Positions 1-12,259 of a DNA stretch of 64,000 nt are shown here, one piece after another. Position 1 is the first letter of the stretch; every line of letters starts with the position of its first letter. Source of the DNA: Neocallimastix lanati (nom. inval.) (taxonomy: Eukaryota; Neocallimastigomycota; Neocallimastigomycetes; Neocallimastigales; Neocallimastigaceae); the NCBI GenBank assembly GCA_016946835.1, contig JACVTC010000095.1:460001-524000 (forward strand). Reading direction: 5' to 3'. The position numbers and the translations under genes were made by a program. A model generated the notes under the pieces. The model ran no database searches and was not told where the DNA came from. It worked only from the letters and a program-made list of their open reading frames with translations.

Positions 1-1333
1 AAAACTAATCTTATCAGATATTTCGATACGGTAGGGTCTATGATCAAAAACGATTTTAAGGGGTAAGAAGTTCTCCTCATAGTCTGAAAGTAAATCTAAA
101 AAGTCATCCCCATCATCGTATACTGGTCCTGCTTCTCCTGCACTTCTGACTCCTCCTAGCGTTCCATTACCACGGTTCATAGAAATATTAGATTCTATAT
201 CGCCTGTTCGAAGTAAAAAGAAACGCCTTACTGGGAAGGAACTTTGAATTCTATGAGGCATTTTGGTCATTTCTTTAATATAGGAATCTAATTCTTCCTT
301 ATATTTACTTAAATGATCTTTATTATTAAAATTAGTCATGACCTTATTTGGAGCAGGTGGAATAAAGGGTATTATTCTTTCATAACGTTCAACACGTCCA
401 GCTTCTTTAGGGAAGAGTTTTAATAAAATAGATTGCATAGCGAAGAAATCATCATATATTCTTTTAAGTATTAATTTTTTATTTTTGAAAGGTTTTGACA
501 CCTCTATCGTAACAAGGAAACGATTATCTACTGGACCACAACTAATAACTTTGGCTGAGAAAGATTCCTCCTTTGGAACATCAGAATTATTAATGGTATA
601 TTTTTTACCCATGGTATCAAATTCATCTCTTTGATTATTACCATTATTATATTCATTTCTAAATTTTCCTCTATTCAGACTATTATAAGAATATTCAGCA
701 TATTGAGTTTTACGTCTAATAGATTTATCAAGTGCTTCACAAAATATTTTTGGTACAAGACCTATAAAGCGAGATAGAAAGAAAATAATAAAAATAAGGT
801 ATTATTATTATATATTATTAAAAAAAGTAAAAATAACAACATATAAAAATTAAAGTAAAGTATATTAAATATTGCATGTAAAAATATAAAATATAAAAAA
901 AATATATATTATATATCATATATATTTTAATATTTTGAAGAAAAAAAAAATAAAAGAAATCAATTATTATTATTATTATTTCTAATAAATTTATATATTA
1001 AAAAATAAAAAATAATAATAATAATAATAAAATAAAATATAAAGAAAAATAAAATTTAAAACATTTCAAAAAATAGCAAATTTAATTAAATATAAAAATT
1101 TAAAATATATATAATAATAAATAATAATAATTATGATAATAATAAAATAAAATACCTGTAATTTTTTCAGCTGGATTAATAATAGAATAATATAAATCAT
1201 CTTCATCAATAACATAAAAGAAATCACCTTTTTTAAATGATATTTCTTGTGAATACTGAGCCGTATAGTTTTGATTAGTTTTTATTACCTTTTTTGGAGG
1301 TATTTTAAAAATTCGTTCATCAATAACATTCAT
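1..1333 (-). CDS. Bem1/Scd2-like polarity scaffold, SH3-PX-(PB1), 5' portion; joins 1156..1333 and <1..761
   Basis: Two exons joined by an intron (donor GTATTT after 1156, acceptor TATAG before 761) give 314 residues before the window edge. Residues about 14-68 form an SH3 domain ending in the characteristic GLVP, which is created exactly across the splice. Residues about 126-248 are PX-like, with the basic RIYDDFF segment, a downstream FP and an FIPPAP proline motif. An acidic stretch (DDDGDD) follows, then from about residue 296 LKIVFDHRPYRIEI, which looks like the start of a PB1 domain. SH3-PX-PB1 is the order in fungal Bem1/Scd2, which scaffold Cdc42, its exchange factor and PAK kinases at growth sites. 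Bem1 has two SH3 domains; only one is encoded here, resembling the second, so an upstream exon may be missed or the protein is shorter. The ATG at 1333 is the first in frame, after an A-rich leader. The 3' end is off the window. Confidence 0.75.
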
Positions 1334-1775
1334 CTTTTTTTCTAATATATTTTTGTAATCTTAACTTTAATAAAATAGTTTTTATTTCCTCTTTTGTTTT
1401 TTTTTTTTTTTTTTTTTTATGTTTTACTATAAATTATTATTTATTTCTTTAAATAGGTAAAAATTATTAAATTTTTTAAATAATTTTAATTTATTTTATT
1501 TTTTGTTTTTGTTTTGATTGTTTTATTAATATTATTATTATTAAATAAAATAAATGATTTATTATAGTTTATCTTTTTTTTTTCTCTCTAATTTAAAAAT
1601 TATTTATTTTTATTTGTAATTGGTTTATTAAATATATGATATAGTACAATTGATAATTATTACAAATAAAAATAAATAATTTAATAAATATAGATATATT
1701 TATTTTATATATATATTTTTTATATCTATATATCTTTTTATTATTATTATTATTATTTATTTAAAGTTTAAATAA

Positions 1776-1806
<31 letters not shown>

Positions 1807-2222
1807 GGGTGTGTGTATATTCTACTCTTAAATATTATTTAACTCAATTGAAACATCTATAATTAGAAAAAATAGATTTATGACATATATACATTTACAT
1901 ATATATTTTAAAAAAAAAATATTATTAATAATAACAAAACAAGAAGTAAAATTTGTTATTATATTATTAATGAAGTCATAAGTCTACATAAAATGGTCTT
2001 TTAAATTAGACTTAAAAATTTTATTTTATGATAAAAAAAATAAAGAAAAAAAAAATTTACCTTTTAATGTAAAAAAAAAAAGAAAAAAAAAAACTTTTTT
2101 AATTTTTATATATTAAAAATAGTTTACAAATTGAATGAAATAAAACCATATAAAGAAATATAAATAATATCGAATTATTGATTTGAATAAAAATATATAT
2201 AAATAATAACAATTTTTTACAT

Positions 2223-2261
<39 letters not shown>

Positions 2262-3960
2262 TTACTATTATTATAACTGTAATATAAATTTTGGCATAGA
2301 TTAAAAAAATAATAATAATAAAATAATAAAAAAAAGTTTATTAAATTTAATTATAATAGGAATTAAATATAAATATAAATATATCAATGAATATATCAAT
2401 ATATATAAATTTATATTCAACTATAAATACTAAATTTTATTCTTAAAATATGAAATATTATATATATAATATATGTACATATATATTATAACTAATAAAT
2501 ATTTATATATAAATAATAAACATTAACTATAAATATTTATATAAATTTAGTGTATTTATAGTATATAATATATTAAATATTTATATATTAATATTAGTAA
2601 ATTTTATTATTTATTTTCCAATATATGTAATTTCTTGATTCACTAATTTATTCATCTATCTTTTTATAAGTTATTTATTGATTAGCTTATACATTCATTT
2701 ATTTATATTTTAATTTATTTATATAGTTATATATTAATTCATTCATTTATTTTTAGCTATTTATAAAATATAAAAAGTTTATATATTTTTTATAGTTTTT
2801 AGTTCATTTATTATAATTTTTCAACCTATATTAATAAATATATTCAATTATATGATGTTTAAAAAAATTAATATATTTTTTATTTCAACCAAAAAAAAAT
2901 TTATAAAAAAATATAAATAAAATTTAAATTTTTATTTATTTAATTTAATTAAATTAAATTAAAAATAATTAATTAATTAATTTATTAATTGATTATATAT
3001 TAGAGTTTATTATATTTTAAAGAATAATAGCAATATATGAATGTAAACTCAATAATAAACGTTACTCAATATAATTTTATATAAATAAATTTTTAAAATG
3101 AAAAAAAAAAACTAATAAAAATAATTAAATTTTAATATTTCTTATGTGACAATAACTGAATTTTTATTGGTTAAAAAATTTAAGTAATAACATCCAATTT
3201 CATTTTAATTATGATTGTGATCATATAAAATGATTAAAAAAAAATTATTCATGTTTTTTTTATTTGTTTATTTAATTTTTCATTTTTTAATTTTTCAATA
3301 TTTAATAGTATATAACTATTTTTATTTTTATTATTATAATATATAATTAATAATATATTATTGTATATTGTAATATATTGTATTTTAAATGTACAATTTT
3401 TTTTAAATAATATAAATTTATTTGAATATAAAATTATTATAAATTAAAATTTTAAATAAATAAAAAATAAATAAAAATATTATGATTTAAATTTTATTTT
3501 TTTTTTTTAAAAAATGTTTTAAATTTATTATTGTATATTATATAATATGTTTCAATTGATAATAATATATTTTATTTAGATTTTAATATACGGAATAATA
3601 TCACTTTAAATATAATATATTCCGAAATTTAATTAAAAATATTTATTAATAGTAAAAAAAAATTTTTTTTTTAATTTTACAAAAAATGAAATTATCATAA
3701 TAAGAAAAAAAAAATAAAAAAAAGAAATTTACAAAAATTCATTTCATTGTTGAAAGGTTAGAATTGAATGGGGTGATTTTGTTTTTATTTTTTATTTTTT
3801 TTATTATATTTTTAAAAAAATAATTAATTATAATAGTGACAATATGAGTCAAATCTTAAAAAAGGTTAATTTAATTTATAAATACAATGGTATTATTAAA
3901 TACTATTAATTCATACTAATTATTAATATTATTATTAATAGTAAATCTCTTTATTTAATT
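1334..3960. other. AT-rich intergenic desert, left
   Basis: No open frame with normal amino-acid composition on either strand. The stretch holds poly-T runs (around 1400 and 1780), TA-rich runs, a short ATT run near 2230 and palindromic AATTAAATT-type sequence near 2940. It should contain the promoter of the minus-strand Bem1-like gene just right of 1333, but no distinct motif stands out from the A/T background. Confidence 0.6.
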
Positions 3961-3962
3961 AT

Positions 3963-4355
3963 TCAATTATTTATTATTTATTATTTATTATTTATTAATA
4001 AATACTCTTCTTATTATTTATTATTTATTATTTATTAATAAATACTCTTCTTATTATTTATTATTTATTATTTATTAATAAATACTCTTCTTATTATTTA
4101 TTATTTATTATTTATTAATAAATACTCTTCTTATTATTTATTATTTATTAATAAATACTCTTCTTATTATTTATTATTTATTAATAAATACTCTTCTTAT
4201 TATTTATTATTTATTATTTATTAATAAATACTCTTCTTATTATTTATTATTTATTATTTATTAATAAATACTCTTCTTATTATTTATTATTTATTAATAA
4301 ATACTCTTCTTATTATTTATTATTTATTAATAAATACTCTTCTTATTATTTATTA
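3963..4355. repeat. 40/33-bp tandem minisatellite
   Basis: About ten tandem units, each a block of TTATTTA heptamers closed by the punctuation TTAATAAATACTCTTC. Units are 40 bp or 33 bp long, differing by exactly one 7-mer, so length change appears to occur by gain or loss of whole heptamers. The same closing phrase recurs next to the pure heptamer array at about 6395-6412, so the two arrays share an origin. Degenerate TTATTTA/ATTATT sequence continues to about 4530. Confidence 0.9.
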
Positions 4356-5915
4356 TTTATTATTTATAATTTATTATTTATTATTTATAATTTATTACTT
4401 ATTATTTATTATTTAATTATTGTTATTTAATTATTATTATTTATTATTATTATTTATAATTTATTACTTATTATTTATTATTTAATTATTGTTTAATTAT
4501 TATTATTTATTATTATTATTTATTATTATTATAATTCATTAAAAAAAAACAAAAACCTTTTTAATTATAAACAATTTAAATTATAATATTTAATAACAAT
4601 TAACCCAAATTTAAAACAACTTTTTCTTTTTATTTAAATTTTATTTTTTTTCATTTTTGTTTTAAAAGGTTAAATTGAAAACTTAAAATGAAATAATAAT
4701 AATAATAGATAATAAAAAAAATAATAATAATAAAAGGTATTATGATATAAAATAGAAATTAAATAAAACACTTTATTAATTATAATAAATAATTATTATG
4801 TTATATAAAATGATATTAATATTAATAACAGAATATTATTAATAGTAATAATACAATTATTTTTATTTTTAAAAAATATATATATTTAACATTATATTGA
4901 ATTTTATTATTTTATTTTTAAATAATATATCTGCTTATCTTTATATTATATTGAATTTTATTATTTCACTTTATTTTCACTTTTATGTGGTACATCTCTA
5001 TTTATATCTATATCTATAGAATTACACATATATACAATTTCCATTATTACTACTATTATTAATTTTTTTTTTTATTATTTTTTTTTTTTAAGAAAATATT
5101 AATTTCCATAGAATAATTAGTTAATTAATATTAATATTAATTTAATATTTAATAAATAAAAAAAAAGAAAAAATATGGGGAAAAAAAATAGAAAATAAAA
5201 AGAATACCTTCTGTCATTGTATTGAAGAATAATATTAAGAATTATATTAATTTATATCATCTTTTCAGCATATCATCATTTACTATTTTTAATATTACCA
5301 TATTATATTTAATTTCTAATATCAATTATTATCACAATTATTATTATTATTATTATTATTATTATAATTATAATTATTATTATTATTATTATTAACTAAG
5401 TATAAATATGGTTTAATTTAAAGGGATTATAAGTTAAAACACATAAATATGAAAATAAAAAATAAAAAAAAAAAGTTTCTTTATAAACATTTTATTTAAT
5501 TTTAAAACATTTAATAATCCTGTATTTAACCATTGAATTTCTATTTATTCTCTCAATTATTATGTATTTTAATTCGTATATATTTATAATATATATAATG
5601 ATAATTAATATATTTATTTAATATATGTAACTTTTTTTTGTGAAATAATCTTTGGTATAAAACTTTGGAAAATATATAAAAAGATTAAGATTTAAACTTT
5701 ATTTATTTCAACACTGTTACACAACAGTGATGATAATTTTGTGTTAATCATGAATAAAAAATAAAAAATTAAAATAATCTGCCTGTTCATTGGCTCAAAC
5801 TTTATTTTTTTTAATCAAATAAAAAATTTATTTATTTAATTATTATTTAATTATTTATTAATAAATACTTTTTTAGCTATTTATTATTTACTCTTATTAT
5901 TTATTATTATATTTA
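4356..5915. other. AT-rich intergenic DNA
   Basis: Simple-sequence remnants (ATT/AAT runs near 4400-4530 and 5340-5395) and no supportable gene. Around 5712-5730 a perfect 7-bp inverted repeat (CACTGTT/AACAGTG) overlaps a GTGATGA C-box-like string on the plus strand, but no good D box follows. Confidence 0.5.
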
Positions 5916-5919
5916 TTAT

Positions 5920-6412
5920 TTATTATTTATTATTTATTATTTATTATTTATTATTTATTATTTATTATTTATTATTTATTATTTATTATTTATTATTTAT
6001 TATTTATTATTTATTATTTATTATTTATTATTTATTATTTATTATTTATTATTTATTATTTATTATTTATTATTTATTATTTATTATTTATTATTTATTA
6101 TTTATTATTTATTATTTATTATTTATTATTTATTATTTATTATTTATTATTTATTATTTATTATTTATTATTTATTATTTATTATTTATTATTTATTATT
6201 TATTATTTATTATTTATTATTTATTATTTATTATTTATTATTTATTATTTATTATTTATTATTTATTATTTATTATTTAATTATTTATTATTTAATTATT
6301 TATTATTTATTATTTATTATTTATTTTTTATTTTTTATTTTTTATTTTTTATTTTTTATTATTTATTTATTTATTATTTATTATTTATTATTTATTAATA
6401 AATACTCTTTTT
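5920..6412. repeat. (ATTATTT)n heptanucleotide microsatellite
   Basis: Roughly 50 near-perfect copies of the 7-mer ATTATTT, degenerating at the right into TTTTTAT units and ending in the same TTAATAAATACTC phrase as the minisatellite near 4 kb. The same heptamer or its complement recurs near 24830-25200, 44400-44540 and 53375-53530. A period of 7 shifts frame, so accidental open frames through these arrays are not genes. Confidence 0.95.
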
Positions 6413-8400
6413 GTTATTTATTATTTTATTATTCAATTATTTAAATTTTAAATTTTAAATTTTAGTTGCTTGAATGTACATGAATTGAATACAAACAAAT
6501 TAAAACAAATTAGAATGTATTTAATTTATTATTTGTACTTATTTCATATTATTAAAATTAAAAAAAAAAAAATTTATTTCTAATTTAAATAAATATTTGA
6601 TGTAAATATTTGAAGTTGTAACTTTTTCAAAACTTTAAAAAAAAAAAAAAATTAAAAATAATCATTTTCTTTATTTAATTTATTATAAATATAAACACAT
6701 ATATATTAAAATAAAGCATGTTTAAATTAAATAAAATCATTGTAATTACTTTTTATTATGAATACAACTCTAATAATAAATGGAATAAAATGAAATAAAA
6801 TAAAAAGAATTAAAATAAAAACAAATACAATTCATTAATATGTTAATAGAAATATAATAAAAAATAGATATATATCAATATAAAAAGAAAGATAGATATA
6901 TAAATAGTATATAAAAATAAAAATAAAAATAAAAAAGGATTTTTAGGTAGAAAAAAAAAAATAGAAATAAAAAAAATTGTACATTTGTACATATTAAAAT
7001 AGTAATTTTTTAAATGTTGACAATCAAACCATGAATGGTTAAAATAAACAAATTAAAAAAATATAAAATAAAATAAAACACATTTATATTTATTTATTTA
7101 ATATTTATATTTATTTATTTAATATTTATATTATATATAATTAATAATTATAGTTATTTATTTAATATTTATATATATTTATTTAATATTAATATTACAT
7201 ATAGAAAATATACAATAGTAGAAAATAAGAATATTATAAATTTTTGTTATTTATATATCTAATTTTAATACGTTGATATAAAAAATATTATAATTATTAA
7301 AATATTTAAAGAAAATTGAATATAATAATGATTAATATGGTTTGTGTTAACCTTTTTTCATTTTTTCATTGATTGATACATTATAAATTCATTTAGATAT
7401 TATACGTATACATTATGTACTAATATATGTACATAAACAGATTTATATAATTTCATACATGTACATTGCATTATACATATATATAATCATATTAAAATGT
7501 ATCTATTGTTTTTCTTGTTTTTTATGTTTTTTATTTTTTATTTATTTATAATATTTATATAATATTTATATAATATTTATATAATATTTATAAAATATTT
7601 CAAATTTACCAAAAAAAAAAAATTATTTTTATTTTATATTTTAAATGCTTAAGCGTAAGACAAACCAATGAACAGGATTCTAATAACTATAATTTTATTA
7701 TTTAAAATTTGTTTTTTTGCTTATTGTTTTTGTTTGTTTAGTTTTTTATTACAAATATTTCTGTATAAAAAAAATTTTTTTTTTTGTTATTTTAATATTA
7801 TATTTATTTATCATTTAAAAATAAACATTTTTAAATATCTATTATTAGAATGTTAAAGAAAACAATATGTATAATATATAGCACATATATAACATAATTT
7901 CAATTATTTTATTTTATAATAATTAGTATTAATTACTTGTATTAGTATTAGTATTAATAAAATATTTAAATATTAGGAATAATAAAAATTTAAAAAAAAA
8001 ATATTATTCATTGACAATTTCTTCTTTTTTTTTGATTTTGTTTTGGTTTTGGTTTTTGTTTTGGTTTCTTTTTTAAAAAATAGTCTTTATTTTCAGTTTC
8101 CAAATTTCATTATTAATTGTTAACTAAACATTTAAAGCTCTTCATTTTATTAAGAATAAATATATATATGGTAAAATTTTAAAATTTAATATGTATTAAA
8201 AATATAGAAAATAAAATAAAATTAAAAAAAAAAAAAAAAATTTAATATTTAATAATACTATTAATAAATTATTAGATCTATATTGTATATTATATATTGA
8301 ATATAATAAAAAATAGAGTTTAAAAAAAAAAAAATTCGTGAAATTATAAAATATAGCTAAAATATAGCTAACAAAGTTCTCCTTTATACATATATAAATT

Positions 8401-8450
<50 letters not shown>

Positions 8451-8639
8451 ATTTTTTTTTTTTTTTTGATCCTACCCTTTGACAATTTCAGGTTTTCCTA
8501 ACAAGAGGTTTTTACGGAATATAGAAAAAGGAATATTTAATTTTTTTTTTTTTTTTGTTTTGTGTAAATATAAAGATTATTAAATAAGCTAATACAAATT
8601 AACAACAATATAGTAATATATCACTTTTTATATATATTA
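6413..8639. other. AT-rich intergenic DNA with ATTT microsatellite
   Basis: Mostly A/T homopolymer and dinucleotide sequence. 8400-8448 is a (TTTA)n tetranucleotide run. 7545-7600 has four copies of a TATAATATT-type unit. The 62-codon open frame at 7668-7856 is composed of I, F, L and Y and lacks support as a gene. A slightly less AT-rich patch at about 8468-8530 is unexplained. Confidence 0.5.
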
Positions 8640-9215
8640 GTTAGGGTTACAGGTAAGTATTATCCCCTCTTATATATATATCTCTTATATATATATTATT
8701 ATTTTAAATCTCCTAAGTAATATAGACAAGACACTGTCCTAACAGTGGGTCTAAGAAAAGGTTGCGCAAGTACTGTCATTCAATATATTTACAAGGGAAT
8801 TCCTATAGCATATGAGTATATATCATGTGTCTCAATATAGATATTATTCCACTAAAGTAATGTGGATTATATTCCTCTAAATTACAATCTTTCTGACGTA
8901 TATGTAATTGCCAACTGAACTAGTACATATTTCATTGGGTTAGGTTAATGTTGGCCTTTCTTCAAAGGAAAGTTAGCAAGTGGAGAAGCCCTCCAAGAAA
9001 AAAAGGGTACCTAAAAATTCTCGGTAATAGTATGCATGTCAAAGCACCATTGCTGAATATTCAGTAAAGCCGTCCATCAGGGACAATGTTCATCTATGCG
9101 AAAGCTTACTGGAGTGTTGTGATTACCTTAATATTCCCATGCCTTGAGAGAGGTGGGAGACTGAAAATAAAAGCGGTACACACCAGAAGTAAGAAAAAGA
9201 TATTCTTTTTTTTAA
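8640..9215 (+). mobile_element. Retroelement 3'-tail relic, copy A (longest)
   Basis: About 570 bp of clearly non-AT-rich sequence in a desert. It ends with a block shared with two other places (10815-10945 and 37640-37985): ACCTTAATATTCCC, then a GAG-rich stretch, GACTGAAAATAA, GCGGTACACACC and an A-rich end. Upstream, AATCTCCTAAGTAATA at about 8707 matches AATCTCTTAAGTAATA at about 37668, so copies A and C are alignable over several hundred bases. Three same-orientation copies each ending in an A-rich tail are typical of 3' ends of non-LTR retrotransposons. Assignment to the LINE at 15.5 kb is inference. No long open frame remains. Confidence 0.65.
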
Positions 9216-9332
9216 ATAGATCATTTAAAGTAACAAAAGAAAATATATTTTTACTTATTAGAAAAAAAACTTTTTTTTAAAATAAATAAATTTTATCTTC
9301 ATATTTTTTACTCTCTTTTTATCTTTCTTTCT

Positions 9333-9363
<31 letters not shown>

Positions 9364-9835
9364 TTATTCATTAAATATAAATGAGTGAACGATTTCACAT
9401 ATATAAATTTGATAAATTGAATAAACCTTTATATACTATAAAAATTTTTTTTTATAACTATTTCATATATATTAAAATTTTTAACAATATTAATAATAGA
9501 TTATTTTTATTAATGAGTAATTTTTATATATATTTGTATAGTTATTTACACATTTAAATATATATATCTAAATAAAATTACTTATAAAAATGTTAATATA
9601 TAAAAAATAAATCTCTAAATAAATAAAAAATGATAAATGATTTCATTCTATTTTATTATTTTCTGCTATATTATACTTGTATTATATTTACTAGGAATAG
9701 AAATATTTAAAATTAAAAATATAAAACATTAAAAGTAGCAATAAATAAATAAAAATAAATAAATAAAAATAAATAAAAATATAGATAAAGAATATAAAAA
9801 TAGATATATAAAATTAATAAAAGAACAAAATTTTT
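9216..9835. other. AT-rich spacer
   Basis: Poly-T at about 9328-9362 preceded by CTTT repeats, then AT-rich sequence. No gene seen. Confidence 0.5.
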
Positions 9836-9839
9836 CATT

Positions 9840-10250
9840 TGATTATTTATTTTATTTTATTTTATTTTATTTTATTTTATTTTATTTTATTTTATTTTAT
9901 TTTATTCAATCTGTACTTTATATTCATATTCTACTATTTATTTTATTTTATTTTATTTTATTCAATCTGTACTTTATATTCATATTCTACTATTTATTTT
10001 ATTTTATTTTATTTTATTTTATTCAATCTGTACTTTATATTCATATTCTACTATTTATTTTATTTTATTTTATTTTATTTTATTTTATTTTATTTTATTC
10101 AATCTGTACTTTATATTAATATTCTACTATTAATTTTATTTTATTTTATTTTATTTTATTCTATTTTATATATATATTTTTTACAATTTATTTTATTTTT
10201 TTTATTTTATATTTATTTTATTTTATTTTACTTTATTTAATTTTTATTTT
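9840..10250. repeat. TTTTA pentanucleotide composite repeat with about 42-bp spacer
   Basis: (TTTTA)n runs interrupted four times by nearly identical spacers beginning TATTCAATCTGTACTTTATA and running through CATATTCTACTATT (near 9905, 9960, 10021 and 10098). The same pair, TTTTA run plus this spacer, occurs in reverse orientation at about 19790-20030 and in forward orientation at about 52190-52545. This makes it a dispersed composite repeat, not a local microsatellite. The 133-codon open frame here is an artefact of the period-5 repeat. Confidence 0.9.
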
Positions 10251-10814
10251 AATTTTAATATTATTTTTATTTTTTCTATTTTAAAAGTGTAACATTTATA
10301 ATATATAAATCAAAAAGAAAATCTTTTAATTAATAAGCGAAAAGTATTTTATTTAATTCTATTAAATAATAATTTCATTATAATAATAAAAATATATATA
10401 TATATATTAATTTTAAAACAGGTATTCTTATCATTATATTTCTATATATATCTTCATAACAAGTTTAAGATAATTCTATTCAAAAACATCATCGATTCAG
10501 GAAGTTATAGGTGTTAGAGGAATAGATTATTAGCATTTTATTAGTAATTAACATTATAACAATACTTTATACAATTATAATAATTTAATAGAGTGAATTT
10601 ATTTAGTAATAGATTTTTATTATTATTATTTTTTTTTTTTTATCTATAGATATAAATTTTATTTAATAATTTAAATCTAATCCATTAAAACATATTTATA
10701 TTGTAAAGGATTAGGTAAACGATACTACTCACACATGATAATTATAAATTTATGATTTTGTTACATATTTGATTTTTGATTCAAATATTCAAAATATTTG
10801 TTCATTATTTACAA
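10251..10814. other. AT-rich spacer
   Basis: No gene. A patch at about 10440-10560 is less AT-rich and may be eroded element sequence belonging to the tail relic that follows. Confidence 0.4.
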
Positions 10815-10945
10815 ATAATCAGTTAAGGTGAATATTATCTGACTATGCAAAAGTATACAAAAGTGTTGCTACTACCTTAATATTCCCAACGGCTCTTGAG
10901 GGGGGCTGAAATTAATGGCAGTACACACCGGAAATAAATAAAAAA
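10815..10945 (+). mobile_element. Retroelement 3'-tail relic, copy B (short)
   Basis: Contains the tail signature ACCTTAATATTCCC, then GAGGGGGGCTGAAATTAATG, CAGTACACACCGG and an A-rich end, matching copies A and C in order and orientation. Only about 100-130 bp is recognisable, consistent with a 5'-truncated insertion. The upstream 10670-10814 is AT-rich but may be part of the same insertion. Confidence 0.65.
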
Positions 10946-11153
10946 AAATTTACTAATGATATTAAAAAAAAAAAAAAAAATTTGCTAATTAAAAAAAAAT
11001 TAATTTTTTAATATTTTTTAATATTAATTTATTTTATTGAAAATTTAATTTAAAAAAAGAAACAGAATAATAAGGAATAAAAAAATTTTATTAAAGTACT
11101 TATATAGATAGAAATTTTTTTTTTTAAAAAAAAAAAAGAAAAAGAAATAGACA

Positions 11154-11189
<36 letters not shown>

Positions 11190-11747
11190 AAATTAATGAA
11201 AATGGAATAAATAAACAATATTATGGTTAAAATATTTCTAATAGAAGGAGATAGGTATAATATATAATATTAAATAATAAAAATGTATAATTTTTTTTTT
11301 TTTTTTTTTCTTACTAATAATGTTATATGTTTTAGATATATAAATGTATATAAAATCTAAATGAAATTATGTATTATAATTAAAAAGAGATAAAAATAAA
11401 ATAAATTTTTTAATAAATAAATAAAATAATATAATCTTAAGGTAATTCAAAATAATTATATAAAGTAATAGAAGGAGACAGGTATAATATATAGTATTAA
11501 ATAATATATAAATGTATATACATATATATACATACATATATTTGTAACATTTATTCTTACTGAATTGTAAATGTATATAAAATCTAAATGAAATTATGTG
11601 TTATAATTAAAAAAAAAAAAAAAAAAACAAGAGAAAAATTTAATAAATAATAAAATAATATAATCTATAAAGTAATTCAAGATTTTTACATAAAGTAATA
11701 TAAAATAATAAATAACTTTTCTACTAAAAAAAAAAAAAAATAAAAAA
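10946..11747. other. AT-rich upstream region of the SLC35F-like gene, with a local duplication
   Basis: Two diverged copies of about 200 bp lie here. GAAGGAGATAGGTATAATAT near 11245 and GAAGGAGACAGGTATAATAT near 11472 are each followed by ATTAAATAATA, a TATAAAATCTAAATGAAATTATGT segment and a TAATAAA...ATAATATAATCT segment. This tandem duplication lies directly upstream of the transporter start and so probably in its promoter or leader. No gene seen. Confidence 0.5.
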
Positions 11748-12214
11748 ATGATTGAATCAAATTTAAGAACCTTTTTAGGTTTATTTTTTATTTTTTTAAT
11801 TGTTATTATTTGGGTATCCTCTTCATTTATCGTTCAAGTAACTAATTTAATTATTTATTTATATATTTATTATTATCATTTTTCAAAATAAAATTTATAT
11901 ATAAGAATTATATATTAATAATATATTAATAAAATTTATATATATATATATATATTAAATAAACCAAATTTTAATTTTTTTTTTTTTTTTTTTTTTATTT
12001 TATTTTACTTCAACATTTTTATTGAATGTATATATTTATATTATTATTATTTTATTTTATTCACATAAATTTTTTTAAAAAAAAAGTTAGTTGAAAAAGA
12101 TAAAAGTATCAATAAACCTTTTTTTATTACCTATTTCAATAATTCAATATTTACTCTTTATTTAGTCATATATTACATTAAAAATAAATTCAAGAAAGAT
12201 AAAAAGAACTATAG

Positions 12215-12259
<45 letters not shown>

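Noticed and set aside
5712-5790. Plus-strand C-box-like GTGATGA with flanking AACAG/CTGTT stem
   Set aside because: The expected D box reads CTGC, not CTGA, and no guide match was recognised, so it is not called as a snoRNA.
7668-7856. 62-codon plus-strand frame
   Set aside because: Composed almost only of F, L, I, Y and K from T-rich DNA, no family pattern, no composition shift against its flanks.
9839-10240. 133-codon plus-strand frame
   Set aside because: Created by the TTTTA pentanucleotide repeat (FILFYFILFY periodicity).
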